DNA from: an uncultured Clostridia bacterium
Lineage (GTDB): Bacteria > Bacillota > Clostridia > Oscillospirales > Oscillospiraceae
Direction: 5' to 3'
DNA length: 63,397 bases
NCBI GenBank assembly: GCA_947649615.1
Contig: CANSSG010000015.1
Location: 1 to 63,397 of the forward strand
The notes under the pieces were generated by a model that was not told where the DNA came from, made no database searches, and saw only the letters and a list, made by a program, of their open reading frames with translations. The translations under genes and the position numbers were made by a program. Positions 1 through 8,415 of the stretch are shown one piece after another; positions within the stretch are counted from its first letter, which is position 1, and each line of letters begins with the position of its first letter.

Positions 1-482
<482 letters not shown>

Positions 483-484
483 TT

Positions 485-513
485 ACTATACCACCTTTTT
501 GGCTCCGTGTAAA
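485..513 (-). promoter_or_regulatory. Promoter of nifJ
   Basis: On the minus strand TTTACA and TATAGT are separated by exactly 17 bp. The predicted start leaves a leader of about 65 nt before the nifJ ATG. Confidence 0.55.
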
Positions 514-617
514 TGTTATGTTCGCTCCATTTCCGGAAAAATTTCTTTTTCTCCGGAAGTGTAAAAAATCTCTTCCCTTTTTTGGCGATTTTTGCAAATG
601 GGTGGAGGAGGAATCTA

Positions 618-626
618 TGGTATAAT
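618..626 (+). promoter_or_regulatory. Extended -10 promoter ahead of repeat copy A and the comM-like gene
   Basis: TGGTATAAT is an extended -10 (TGn plus a perfect TATAAT). No good -35 is visible at 16-18 bp. If used, the transcript would include the 166-bp element and have a leader of roughly 270 nt before the ATG at 903. The rest of the 414-902 gap holds nothing else I recognise. Confidence 0.4.
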
Positions 627-665
627 GGAGAAAACTGTACGCCTTTTTGGCTTTCGGGGATGGAA

Positions 666-831
666 TATTCGGTTTTCAAGGTACCTCCGTTTGCAACCGG
701 CGCGGGGCAATCCAGGCAGATCAGTCCTGTAGGGCGTTTTTGTTTGAACGCGCGAAGTTCCGGTAGGTGACGCCCACTACACCCTTAGGCCGCATTTGGG
801 CAAAAGTTGCCGTTTTTACAGCAACCTTTTT
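666..831 (+). repeat. Dispersed intergenic element, copy A
   Basis: This 166-bp stretch is repeated in inverted orientation at 31362-31527. The block starting GGGCGTTTTTG and ending GTGACGCCC (44 bp, about 736-779) is identical in both copies; the rest differs at scattered positions. Small conserved hairpins are visible: GCGTT with AACGC, GTAG with CTAC, and at the 3' end AAAAGTTGC with GCAACCTTTT followed by a T-run. Copy A lies between nifJ and the comM-like gene, 71 bp before its ATG. I see no ORF in it. It could be a structured RNA or a non-autonomous mobile repeat. Confidence 0.8.
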
Positions 832-902
832 AAAATTTGTTGAAAAAATATGTTTCCGGCGGCACCGTCCGCCGGCGCAGGAAAGACGAGAAAGGAGCGA
901 GT

Positions 903-2420
903 ATGGTCGTTACAATCCGTTCCCTGGGCTTGCAGGGGATCACCGGCTATGAAGTGTCCGTGGAATGCGCCCTCTCCGGCGGGCTGCCCGCCTTCGACGT
1001 GGTGGGGCTGCCCGACGCCGCCGTCAAGGAGTCCCGGGAGCGCGTCCGCGCCGCCATCAAAAGCTGCGGCGCGAAATTCCCCGTCTCCCGCATTACCGTC
1101 AATCTGGCCCCCGCCGCCCTGCGGAAGGAGGGTACCGTGTACGACCTCCCCATCCTCCTGGGGCTTCTCGCCGCCCAGGGCGATATTGACCCGCCGCCGG
1201 AAACCGCCGCGTTCCTTGGAGAACTATCCCTGACCGGCGCACTGCGGCCCATCACCGGGATGCTCCCCATGGCGATGGCCGCCGCCAGGAACGGCGTAAA
1301 GGAACTGTACGTCCCCGCCGAAAACGCCGCCGAAGCAACCCTGGCCGGGGGATTGACCGTCTATCCGGTGGGGCATGTGGAGGAGCTTCTCGGGCATCTC
1401 CAGGGGCGCGCCCCTATCCCGCCCGCACAGCCTTGGACGCCAGGGCGCAGCGAGGACGCAGGTCCCGATTTCGCCGAAGTCATGGGGCAGGAAAATGTGA
1501 AGCGCGCCCTGGAAATTGCCGCCGCCGGGGGACACAATATACTGCTGATCGGCTCCCCCGGCGCGGGGAAGTCCATGCTGGCCCGCCGCCTGCCTTCCAT
1601 CCTGCCGGATATGACCCGGCAGGAAGCGCTGGAAGCCACCGAGGTCTGGTCCGTGGCGGGGCTGACCGACCGCCGCCATCCCCTGCTCCAGCGCAGGCCC
1701 TTCCGAAGCCCCCACCATACCGTTTCCGCCGTGGCGCTGGCGGGCGGCGGGGCCGTCCCACGCCCAGGGGAGATTTCCCTGGCCCACAACGGTGTGTTGT
1801 TCCTGGATGAGCTGCCGGAGTTCGCCAAGGACGCTATGGAGGTGCTGCGCCAGCCCTTGGAGGACGGGGAAGTCACCATTACCCGCACGGCCGGGAGCGT
1901 CTGCCTGCCCAGCCGGTTTATGCTGGTGTGCGCCATGAATCCCTGCCGGTGCGGCTGGCGGGGGCATCCCTCGGGCCGGTGCAGCTGCACCGACGCTATG
2001 GTGGAGAAATATGTATCCCGCATTTCCGGCCCGATGCTGGACCGGATGGATTTGCATGTGGAGGTGCCTTCAGTGGAGTTTGAAGCCATGCGCCGCCGCC
2101 AGTCGCCGGAACCATCCTCCGTCATCAAGGCCCGGGTGAACGCCGCCCGCGCCCGCCAGGCGGAACGTTTCGCCGGAAGCGGCGTGAGCTGCAACGCCCA
2201 TATGACCGCCGCCCGGGTCGGCGAATTCTGCAAGCTGGACGGCGCGGGCGAGCGGATTTTGAAGGCGGCCTTTGACCGGATGGGGCTGACGGCGCGCAGC
2301 CACGACCGGATCTTACGGGTGGCCCGGACCATCGCGGACCTGGAGGGAGAGGCCAGCATCTCCGCCGCCCATCTGGCGGAAGCGATACAGTACCGGAATA
2401 CGGAAATTTTACGGAGATAA
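903..2420 (+). CDS. comM: YifB/ComM-type magnesium chelatase-like AAA+ ATPase
   Basis: The product is a 505-residue hexameric AAA+ protein of the YifB/ComM family; ComM in other bacteria is a helicase that helps branch migration in natural transformation. Order of parts: N-terminal ChlI-like domain, Walker A GSPGAGKS near residue 217, Walker B VLFLDE near 300, a Cys-rich CRCGW...GRCSC element near 347-365, and a C-terminal Mg-chelatase helical domain. The ATG at 903 follows AAAGGAG and is preferred over an in-frame ATG at 837, which lacks a ribosome site and would add residues unlike the family. dprA at 34 kb is another transformation gene in this window. Confidence 0.92.
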   Translation: MVVTIRSLGLQGITGYEVSVECALSGGLPAFDVVGLPDAAVKESRERVRAAIKSCGAKFPVSRITVNLAPAALRKEGTVYDLPILLGLLAAQGDIDPPPETAAFLGELSLTGALRPITGMLPMAMAAARNGVKELYVPAENAAEATLAGGLTVYPVGHVEELLGHLQGRAPIPPAQPWTPGRSEDAGPDFAEVMGQENVKRALEIAAAGGHNILLIGSPGAGKSMLARRLPSILPDMTRQEALEATEVWSVAGLTDRRHPLLQRRPFRSPHHTVSAVALAGGGAVPRPGEISLAHNGVLFLDELPEFAKDAMEVLRQPLEDGEVTITRTAGSVCLPSRFMLVCAMNPCRCGWRGHPSGRCSCTDAMVEKYVSRISGPMLDRMDLHVEVPSVEFEAMRRRQSPEPSSVIKARVNAARARQAERFAGSGVSCNAHMTAARVGEFCKLDGAGERILKAAFDRMGLTARSHDRILRVARTIADLEGEASISAAHLAEAIQYRNTEILRR

Positions 2421-2428
2421 AAAGGAAA

Positions 2429-2462
2429 GGGTTCCTCCGCAGTACGCGGAGGAGCCCTTTTT
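2429..2462. terminator. Terminator between comM and dnaX
   Basis: A 12-bp stem (2429-2440 with 2446-2457, one G-T pair) with a 5-nt loop is followed by TTTTT on the plus strand. A-rich bases on the other side suggest it serves both convergent genes. Confidence 0.85.
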
Positions 2463-2465
2463 GTG

Positions 2466-4181
2466 TCAAGGCTTCACGGTAAAGCTGTCGAACTTGCTGC
2501 CCTGCCGGATCAACTCATCCAGCTTATCCTCCGGCGGCCCGTCCCCGCTTCCCAGGGCGAAGCGAACGCGAACCTCGCGCCCCAGCTTTGCGCCGGTGGT
2601 CTCGCGGATAACAGCGGCTACCTCCGGGTTGTTCAAGCTTTCCAGGGTCAGGCCGTCGCCGCAGCGGACAACCATTTCATCCCCCTCCAGAAAGCCCCGG
2701 GCGTCGTCCAGCATGAACCAGTACATGGGGGTCAGCTTGTTTTTGTACTGCTCCACCATCTCGTTCCACAGCGCACACCCGGCGGGGGACGGCGGTGCTG
2801 GCTGCGGGGCCGGTTCGGCAGGGACGCCAACCTTGCGCCGCGCGGGCTGCTCCGGCGGAGGGGCTGGCTCCACGCCAGAGGGCGGCCCCTCCTCCCAAGG
2901 CGGCGCGTCCGGCAATGGCGGACGTTCTTCCTCCCAGGGCGGAACATCATCCGCAGGGGGCGGGGCGGGCTGGGCAGGCGCTTTTTTCCTCGTTTTTGGC
3001 GCGGGCGCAGGGGCGGCAGGCGCCGCAGAAACCTGAACTGGCAAGCCGCCTTCCTCCAACCGGGCCAAACGCGCCGACAGGGCCGTCACATCCCCGCACA
3101 GGCTTTCATCGCACAGGCGCAGCAGGCACAGCTCCGCGTCGGTGCGGCGGTTGGCGCTGAGGGACAAAGACGCGGTTACGCTTTGCAGCAGGGACGCCAT
3201 AAACAGCAGCCGGGCCGGGCTGACCCCTTGGGACAGGCTGTCCATCAGCCCGTCGTCATACCCGCCGGACAGCAGGGATGCGCCGCCCTCCGGGGCGGTC
3301 ATGCGGATCAGCAAATCCCGCGTCAAGGCCGACAGTTCCCCCAGCAGCGCACCTACGTCTTTGCCGCCGCTGTAGAGCTTGTCCAGCCACAGCAGGGATG
3401 ACTGGGCATCCCGGCGCAGGATGCAGCCCATCAGCTCCGCCGTCTGCACATTTCCCGCCAGGCCAAGCACGTCCAGCACCCGTTCCCCGTCGATGGTCCC
3501 GCCCGACGCGCCGCACTGGTCCAGAAGGCTCAGGGCGTCCCGCATGGCGCCGTCGGACAGGCGGCTGAGCAGGCTGGCGGCGCCGTCCGTCAACGCCATG
3601 CCCTCCTGCTCCGCTACGTAGCGAAGGCGCTGGGCGATGTCCTGGGGCTGGATGCGTTTGAATGCAAACCGCTGGCAGCGGGAGAGGATCGTGGCGGGAA
3701 CCTTATGCAGCTCGGTGGTAGCCAGGATGAAAATCAGGTGGGCGGGCGGCTCCTCCAAAATCTTCAGCAGCGCATTGAACGCTGAAATGGACAGCATGTG
3801 AACCTCGTCGATAATATACACCCGGTATTTCACGCTGGCGGGGGAATAGACCGCCTCGTCCCGCAGGGCGCGAACCTGGTCCACGCCGTTGTTGCTGGCC
3901 GCGTCCAGCTCCAGTACGTCCAGAAGGCTCCCGTTGTCGATGCCCTGGCAGGCCGGGCATTGGCCGCAGGGATCGCCGTCCACGGGGTTTTGGCAGTTCA
4001 CCGCCTTGGCCAGGATCTTGGCGCAGGTGGTTTTGCCGGTGCCGCGGGTGCCGGTGAACAGGTAGGCGTGGCTGAGCCGGCCTTGGGCGGCCTGACGGCG
4101 GAGGGTCTCCGTGATATGCGCCTGCCCCACCACATCCGCGAAGGACTTCGGCCTCCATTTTCGATACAACGCCTGATACAT
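2466..4181 (-). CDS. dnaX: DNA polymerase III subunits gamma and tau
   Basis: DnaX is the clamp-loader ATPase of the replisome. The 571-residue product shows Walker A GTRGTGKT near residue 41, a zinc module CGQCPAC near 71, DEVH near 123 and the SRC arginine-finger motif (LSRCQ) near 165. A Pro/Glu-rich linker at about 380-460 leads to a C-terminal tau-like region. The start at 4181 (MYQALYRKWRP) matches the family and follows GGGAGG. An upstream in-frame ATG at 4277 would read through the SRP terminator and is rejected. I see no obvious frameshift slippery site. Confidence 0.95.
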   Translation of the reverse strand: MYQALYRKWRPKSFADVVGQAHITETLRRQAAQGRLSHAYLFTGTRGTGKTTCAKILAKAVNCQNPVDGDPCGQCPACQGIDNGSLLDVLELDAASNNGVDQVRALRDEAVYSPASVKYRVYIIDEVHMLSISAFNALLKILEEPPAHLIFILATTELHKVPATILSRCQRFAFKRIQPQDIAQRLRYVAEQEGMALTDGAASLLSRLSDGAMRDALSLLDQCGASGGTIDGERVLDVLGLAGNVQTAELMGCILRRDAQSSLLWLDKLYSGGKDVGALLGELSALTRDLLIRMTAPEGGASLLSGGYDDGLMDSLSQGVSPARLLFMASLLQSVTASLSLSANRRTDAELCLLRLCDESLCGDVTALSARLARLEEGGLPVQVSAAPAAPAPAPKTRKKAPAQPAPPPADDVPPWEEERPPLPDAPPWEEGPPSGVEPAPPPEQPARRKVGVPAEPAPQPAPPSPAGCALWNEMVEQYKNKLTPMYWFMLDDARGFLEGDEMVVRCGDGLTLESLNNPEVAAVIRETTGAKLGREVRVRFALGSGDGPPEDKLDELIRQGSKFDSFTVKP

Positions 4182-4194
4182 AGCTGCCTCCCTA

Positions 4195-4221
4195 CAAAAA
4201 ATAGGGGCCGCAAGGCCCCTA
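4195..4221 (-). terminator. Terminator of the SRP RNA gene
   Basis: On the minus strand an 8-bp stem TAGGGGCC/GGCCCCTA with a 4-nt loop is followed by a T-rich run. It lies 14 bp before the dnaX start, so dnaX probably depends on read-through or its own promoter. Confidence 0.8.
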
Positions 4222-4225
4222 CGCA

Positions 4226-4388
4226 AAATGAAATATTCTCCGCAAGCATCCACTCCGAACCGGCACCCTCGCGGCACATATCGTCCCGCTTAATGCTGCT
4301 CGGTTCCCCGCCTGACATGGTTCACAGGCTTCCATTGCGCGAGACCGGAACCTCAACGCGAATGCCTGCGGAGGATATTTCATTCATG
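4226..4388 (-). ncRNA. ffs: Signal recognition particle RNA (4.5S/scRNA)
   Basis: The minus strand carries the conserved domain IV features: GTGAACCATGTCAGG, a GGGGAAC tetraloop side and GAGCAGCATTAAG. The ends pair with each other: ATGAAATAT and CTCCGCA near 4383-4365 pair with the copies near 4228-4245, closing a long rod about 160 nt long. The RNA binds Ffh and targets membrane and secreted proteins. Exact ends are estimated from the promoter at 4396-4424 and the end pairing. Confidence 0.88.
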
Positions 4389-4395
4389 TGGTCCT

Positions 4396-4424
4396 ATTAT
4401 ACACGATGTTTCCCGAAAATGCAA
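4396..4424 (-). promoter_or_regulatory. Promoter of the SRP RNA gene
   Basis: TTGCAT, 17 bp, TATAAT on the minus strand. The predicted start (about 4389) coincides with the 5' end of the RNA rod. The same two hexamers and spacing occur in the invertible promoter at 43469-43497. Confidence 0.8.
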
Positions 4425-4488
4425 GAGGAAATTTTATCAATATCCCGCAGGAATATGGGGGCAACGAACCGGTTAAGGCTTGGCTGGC

Positions 4489-4540
4489 TATGAAGCTCTC
4501 AGCGGAAGCCGCGCTGGCGGCTTCCGCTGAGGGCTTCATA
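4489..4540. repeat. Long near-perfect hairpin downstream of the pilT-like gene
   Basis: Arms 4489-4510 and 4519-4540 pair over 22 bp with a single G-T pair and an 8-nt loop. It lies 45 bp past the pilT-like stop codon. There is no T-run, so it is not a classic intrinsic terminator; it could stabilise the 3' end of the pilus operon mRNA. Confidence 0.75.
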
Positions 4541-4584
4541 CGGCAAAAATGTCCAGGGCGCAATGGCGGCTTTTCGAGACGCCC

Positions 4585-5646
4585 TTACTTCCCCAGCTTC
4601 TTCTGCATCTGGTCGGGGTTCATGGCGCAGTGTACCGCCGTCTCGGCGGAAATCCGTCCGGCGCGGTATAGCCGGGTGATGGATTCATCCATGGAAATCA
4701 TCCCCTCTGCCGCAGAGGTCTGGATGACGGAGTCGATTTGATGAATGCGGCTGTCGCGGACCATGCTCCGCACCGCGTTGTTCAGGTGCATAATCTCAAA
4801 GGCCGGAACCAGCCCGCCGTCGGCAGACGGCAAAAGCTGCTGGCTGATGACGGTCTTCATCACCTGGGCAAGCTGGATGCGGACCTGCTGCTGCTGGGAC
4901 GGGGGGAATACGTCGATGATGCGGTCGATGGTGTTTACCGCGCCTACTGTGTGCAGGGTGGAAATCACTAAATGCCCCGTCTCGGCCGCTGTCATGGCCG
5001 TCTGTATGGTCTCCAAATCACGCATTTCACCCAGGAGAATCACGTCAGGCGCCTGCCGCAGGCTGGCCCGCAGGGCGGTGACGTAGCTGGATGTGTCCAT
5101 GGCCAGCTCACGCTGGCTGATGATGCTCTTGTCGTTGCGGTGGAGGTACTCAATGGGGTCCTCGATGGTAATGATGTGGGCGTCGCGGTTCCGGTTTACC
5201 GCGTCTACCACGCAGGCTAAGGTGGTCGATTTGCCGCCGCCTGCGGGTCCGGTGACCAGCACCATGCCGCGGGTCATGTTGGCAATCCGCATAACCTCCT
5301 CGGGTATCCCTACGCTCCGCCAGTCGGGAATGCCAAAGCTGACGATCCGGATCACCGCCGCCAGGGAACCTCTCTGGCGGTAGGTGTTCACCCGGAAGCG
5401 GGCCAGGCCGGTGACCGACAGGGAGAAATCATCATCCCCTACAGACATACACTTGTCCATGGGGCGGTGGGCCATGCCGTACAGCTCCCGGACCAGGGAC
5501 TCGGAATCGTCCGGCATCAGGCGGTCGTCTTGGAGGGCTACGATCCGGCCTTCCTTCTTTATGGATACCGCGCGGCCGGCAACAACAAACAGGTCAGATG
5601 CGTTTTCCTCCACCGCCCGCTTGAGATATGTCAGGACACTTTCCAT
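4585..5646 (-). CDS. PilT-like type IV pilus retraction ATPase
   Basis: The 353-residue product is a PilT/GspE-superfamily ATPase. Visible are Walker A GPAGGGKST near residue 132, the Walker B region GEMRDLETI, and the His box GHLVISTLHT, all in the PilT arrangement. It lacks the extra N-terminal domain of PilB extension ATPases. It is the last gene of the pilus-like operon that starts at 9387, 46 bp after the preceding pilin-like gene. PilT normally powers pilus retraction; here it is the only ATPase in the operon, so it may drive both directions or work with a PilB encoded elsewhere. Confidence 0.9.
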   Translation of the reverse strand: MESVLTYLKRAVEENASDLFVVAGRAVSIKKEGRIVALQDDRLMPDDSESLVRELYGMAHRPMDKCMSVGDDDFSLSVTGLARFRVNTYRQRGSLAAVIRIVSFGIPDWRSVGIPEEVMRIANMTRGMVLVTGPAGGGKSTTLACVVDAVNRNRDAHIITIEDPIEYLHRNDKSIISQRELAMDTSSYVTALRASLRQAPDVILLGEMRDLETIQTAMTAAETGHLVISTLHTVGAVNTIDRIIDVFPPSQQQQVRIQLAQVMKTVISQQLLPSADGGLVPAFEIMHLNNAVRSMVRDSRIHQIDSVIQTSAAEGMISMDESITRLYRAGRISAETAVHCAMNPDQMQKKLGK

Positions 5647-5692
5647 AGTGTTATTGCTCCTTTTGTAAAGTTTTGACTGTGCATGCAGATTC

Positions 5693-6085
5693 TCAGAATC
5701 CGTCCCAGAGGTTCATGTACTCCTCCGGCTCCCATTCGCCGGTGTAGACCGTCTGCCAGCGGAGAATCCGGCATGTGCCGCCGCTTAGGGATACTTCTAC
5801 GTTCAATGCCTGCGATTCCCCGACGGGTACGGAGAAGGACGCCGTGCTGCCGGTTTGGGCAACCTCCACGCCCTCCGGAACCGCGCCGCCGTCCCGCAGC
5901 GCAGCCACAACCCGCACCGCTGCGGCGTCCGCTTCGTAGTAGTCCGCCGCGTTCTGGGCGGTCATGGCGGTCAGCTTCGCTTCACGGTCCGCCGTGGCTA
6001 CGGTCAGCACCGCGAACACCGCCAGGCACAAAACGCAGAAGATCATCACAAGGCTTACCGCCCCGGATACGCCGCCCCGCTTCAT
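5693..6085 (-). CDS. Small membrane-anchored protein of the pilus operon (pilin-like)
   Basis: A 130-residue protein with one N-terminal hydrophobic helix (VSLVMIFCVLCLAVFAVL) followed by a soluble domain, the layout of minor pseudopilins, though no clear prepilin peptidase site (G before F and then E) is present. The helix is followed by an alanine-rich stretch (AQNAADYYEADAAAV) as in pilin spines. The start at 6085 overlaps the stop of the upstream gene as ATGA and has GGGAGG before it. I cannot assign a more exact role. Confidence 0.75.
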   Translation of the reverse strand: MKRGGVSGAVSLVMIFCVLCLAVFAVLTVATADREAKLTAMTAQNAADYYEADAAAVRVVAALRDGGAVPEGVEVAQTGSTASFSVPVGESQALNVEVSLSGGTCRILRWQTVYTGEWEPEEYMNLWDGF

Positions 6086-6531
6086 GACGCCACCTCCCAT
6101 GCCGCGATGTCCCAGGTGAGAATCGTTTCGCTTTGGCTTTCCGTCCCGGCGCGGTCGTACCGCTGCACCGACAGGGTCCCGGCGGTATAGCCGTCCGCCG
6201 GGTGCGCCGTCAGGACGAGTTCAAACGCGCCCGGCGCACCAGACGCCAGCTTGTTCCATCCCGCGTCATAGGCAATGTGGACGGCGCCGCCCATCACTTC
6301 GCCTCCGGTGAGTTCCGCCGTCTTATCCAGGCTGCCGCCGGCGGCCTTGAAGCACTCGGCGGCGGTCCGGGCTTCGCCTACGGCGCGGCTGAGGTTCGCG
6401 CTGTCCTGGCTCATGACCTCCGCGCGGACGAACAGCCCCACGCAGATGGCCGCGCACAGGGAAAATACGCCCACTGCGATGAGCAGTTCAATGGCGAACA
6501 GGCCCGAGCGGGTTGGTTTTACGCGTTCCAT
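6082..6531 (-). CDS. Type IV prepilin-like minor pilin
   Basis: This protein of about 149 residues begins with a short basic leader and RSGLFAIELLIAVGVFSLC. That resembles the class III prepilin helix, with Glu at position 5 of the mature chain after the conserved small/aromatic residues. The rest is a soluble domain of the minor pilin type. The second of two nearby in-frame ATGs (6531) is chosen because AAGGAG lies 8 nt upstream; the other (6537) is only 2 nt from it. Genes on both sides overlap by a few bases, so the set is translationally coupled. Confidence 0.78.
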   Translation of the reverse strand: MERVKPTRSGLFAIELLIAVGVFSLCAAICVGLFVRAEVMSQDSANLSRAVGEARTAAECFKAAGGSLDKTAELTGGEVMGGAVHIAYDAGWNKLASGAPGAFELVLTAHPADGYTAGTLSVQRYDRAGTESQSETILTWDIAAWEVAS

Positions 6532-6533
6532 GT

Positions 6534-7007
6534 TCATCCATCACTCCTTATGTATACACCGGCGGTCTGCACCCCGCCGTCCGGACCCGTCAGGGCCAGG
6601 CGCAACAGGCCGTTCTCCATCTCCGCCGTCTCTAAACGCAGGGCGGGGCAGACGGCCTCGCCAAATTCCGGACCCTGCTCATGGCCCTTTTCAAAGAAAA
6701 TTTCCATTAAGTTGCCGTCGTAAACGTACAAAATAGTCTCGTATGTGACGCCATCAATGTCCTCGTAGAGGAACACTGCGCCGCCGTCCCCATAGGACCC
6801 GGTCTCAATCCGCCCCGCCGCGTCGGAGGCGCGGAGCTTGGCCGTGACATAGCTGAGGCTGACCCGGTCCTGGGCGTTCTGGGCGGTCCGGTCCGCCACC
6901 CGGCGGTAGACCCCCGCCCCGGCGGCCAGGCTCAGCAGCAGCGTCGCGCCGAATACACAGGTGAGCATCAGGGCGGCTAAAGCCCCCGCGCCGCTTTGCC
7001 TTCTCAT
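6534..7007 (-). CDS. Pilus-operon protein with N-terminal membrane anchor (DUF4860-like)
   Basis: A 157-residue protein with one N-terminal hydrophobic helix (LAALMLTCVFGATLLLSLA) and a beta-rich soluble part (GVTYETILYVYDGNLMEI). It resembles DUF4860-type proteins found in clostridial type IV pilus operons; that link is from memory of the family. The start at 7007 overlaps the upstream stop (ATGA) and has GGGAGG 7 nt before it. Confidence 0.72.
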   Translation of the reverse strand: MRRQSGAGALAALMLTCVFGATLLLSLAAGAGVYRRVADRTAQNAQDRVSLSYVTAKLRASDAAGRIETGSYGDGGAVFLYEDIDGVTYETILYVYDGNLMEIFFEKGHEQGPEFGEAVCPALRLETAEMENGLLRLALTGPDGGVQTAGVYIRSDG

Positions 7008-7339
7008 GATTCCGCCTCCCATCGCTCCACAACGGTGACGGAGGGGCGCATATTGGATGCGAATATCTCGTAAAATACCGCGTACCGCTCCTCGTCGATC
7101 GCCAGGCCGCTTTTGGCCTTCAGGTCCTCATAGGTGGCGGGATAGACGCCCTCCAGGGCGTAGCAGCTTACTACCGCGCGGTCGGCGGCTTCCTGGGCCA
7201 TGCGCAGGCCTTCGCGGCTGGAGACCGCCGCCGCTTCCTGGACCCCCTTCACCATCCACACCGCCGCCGCAATAAACAGCAGCAGCCCTAACGCCATAGG
7301 GACCCATGACCAGCGGCTTATGTACTTCCGTTTCTTCAT
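7004..7339 (-). CDS. Small pilin-like protein
   Basis: The 111-residue product has a basic N-terminus (MKKRKYISR), one transmembrane helix at about 13-33, then a helical segment and the pilin-like phrase GVYPATYEDLKAKSG. It lacks a clear prepilin cleavage site. ATG at 7339 (GGCGG 5 nt upstream) is preferred over GTG at 7345. It starts 10 bp after the PilC-like gene. Confidence 0.72.
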   Translation of the reverse strand: MKKRKYISRWSWVPMALGLLLFIAAAVWMVKGVQEAAAVSSREGLRMAQEAADRAVVSCYALEGVYPATYEDLKAKSGLAIDEERYAVFYEIFASNMRPSVTVVERWEAES

Positions 7340-7349
7340 GTACACCGCC

Positions 7350-8396
7350 TTATCCGATGGTGGACAGCAGGCCCATCAGCGGCAGCATCACGCTCAGCAG
7401 GATCACGCCCGCCAAGGCGCTGGTGACGACCACAATCGCAGGTTCGATGGCGCCAACCGTCCGGTCGATGCGGCGCAGGCTCTCCTCCTCCTGCCGCTGT
7501 GCCAGGTCCTCCAGGGTATCGGGCAGGGAGCCGGTCTGCTCCGCCAGCTTTAAAAGGCGGCAGTCACGCCCCGTAAACAGGCCGCTTTTAGCCAGGGCTT
7601 CAGCGGGGCTGCCCCCCTCTGCAATGTCCTTACGGCACTGCTCCGTCTTGCTGTCGATCTCCTTCGCGCCGCCGCACAGCTTGGCGGATATCTCCACGGA
7701 GTCCTCCATGCTCATGCCGCTGGATACCGCCATTGCCATAGAGGAAGCGAAGCGGGATACGGCCATCTGGCCCAAAATCCCCCGCCCGCCGAAACGGCAG
7801 CGGAACCATGCCGTGAATTTCTCCCGCAGGGCGGGGATCAGGGCCACTGCCAGCGCCGCAGCGGCAATAACAACCAGAACCACGGCGATGCCGGTGCCTG
7901 CCTTGGCCAGCACGGCGCCGGCGTTCATCATCCCCACCGCCACCGCGCCCATGCGGACGCCAAGCTGGGCAAACACCTTGTCAAATACAGGCAGGACTTG
8001 CGTCACCAGCAGAATCACTACCGCCACCATCACCGCGAACAGCGTTACCGGCACGGTTACCGCGCCGCGTATATCCGCGCTCATGCGGAGCTGACGGTCA
8101 TAATGACGCTGAAGGGACAGCAGGACGTCTTCCAGCCGGCCGGTGTCCTCAGCCAGGGCAACCATGTCCGCCATATAGGCGGGGAAAGCCCCTGTCTCCC
8201 GCAAAGCGGAAGCCAGAGGCATACCCTCTTCTGTTGACTGGCACAGCGTCTCCAGCCATGCACGGGTATTGGGATCGGTTTCATCCTCCCGCAGCATGGA
8301 CAAGCCCTCGCTGATGGGGACGCCGGAACGCACCAGCTGGTACAGCTCGCGGCAGAAAATGGGGAGATACGGGGCGGGGACGCGCAGTCGTTTCAT
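7350..8396 (-). CDS. Type II secretion/type IV pilus platform protein (PilC/GspF family)
   Basis: The 348-residue product has the duplicated GspF/PilC architecture: a cytoplasmic helical domain (PIFCRELYQLVRSGVPISEGL), a membrane pair near 110-160, a second cytoplasmic repeat (VSRFASSMAMAVSSGMSMED), and a C-terminal membrane helix. It forms the inner-membrane platform on which the pilus ATPase acts. It is 19 bp downstream of the transglutaminase lipoprotein gene and followed closely by the pilin-like genes. Confidence 0.9.
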   Translation of the reverse strand: MKRLRVPAPYLPIFCRELYQLVRSGVPISEGLSMLREDETDPNTRAWLETLCQSTEEGMPLASALRETGAFPAYMADMVALAEDTGRLEDVLLSLQRHYDRQLRMSADIRGAVTVPVTLFAVMVAVVILLVTQVLPVFDKVFAQLGVRMGAVAVGMMNAGAVLAKAGTGIAVVLVVIAAAALAVALIPALREKFTAWFRCRFGGRGILGQMAVSRFASSMAMAVSSGMSMEDSVEISAKLCGGAKEIDSKTEQCRKDIAEGGSPAEALAKSGLFTGRDCRLLKLAEQTGSLPDTLEDLAQRQEEESLRRIDRTVGAIEPAIVVVTSALAGVILLSVMLPLMGLLSTIG

Positions 8397-8415
8397 ATGT
8401 CTTTTCCTCCGAATT

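Noticed and set aside
2463-3401. Open frames on the plus strand opposite dnaX
   Set aside because: Low-complexity Gly/Arg translations; dnaX is clear on the minus strand.
3998-4493. Open frames crossing the SRP RNA gene
   Set aside because: They cover the promoter, RNA and terminator and have no ribosome site or family resemblance.
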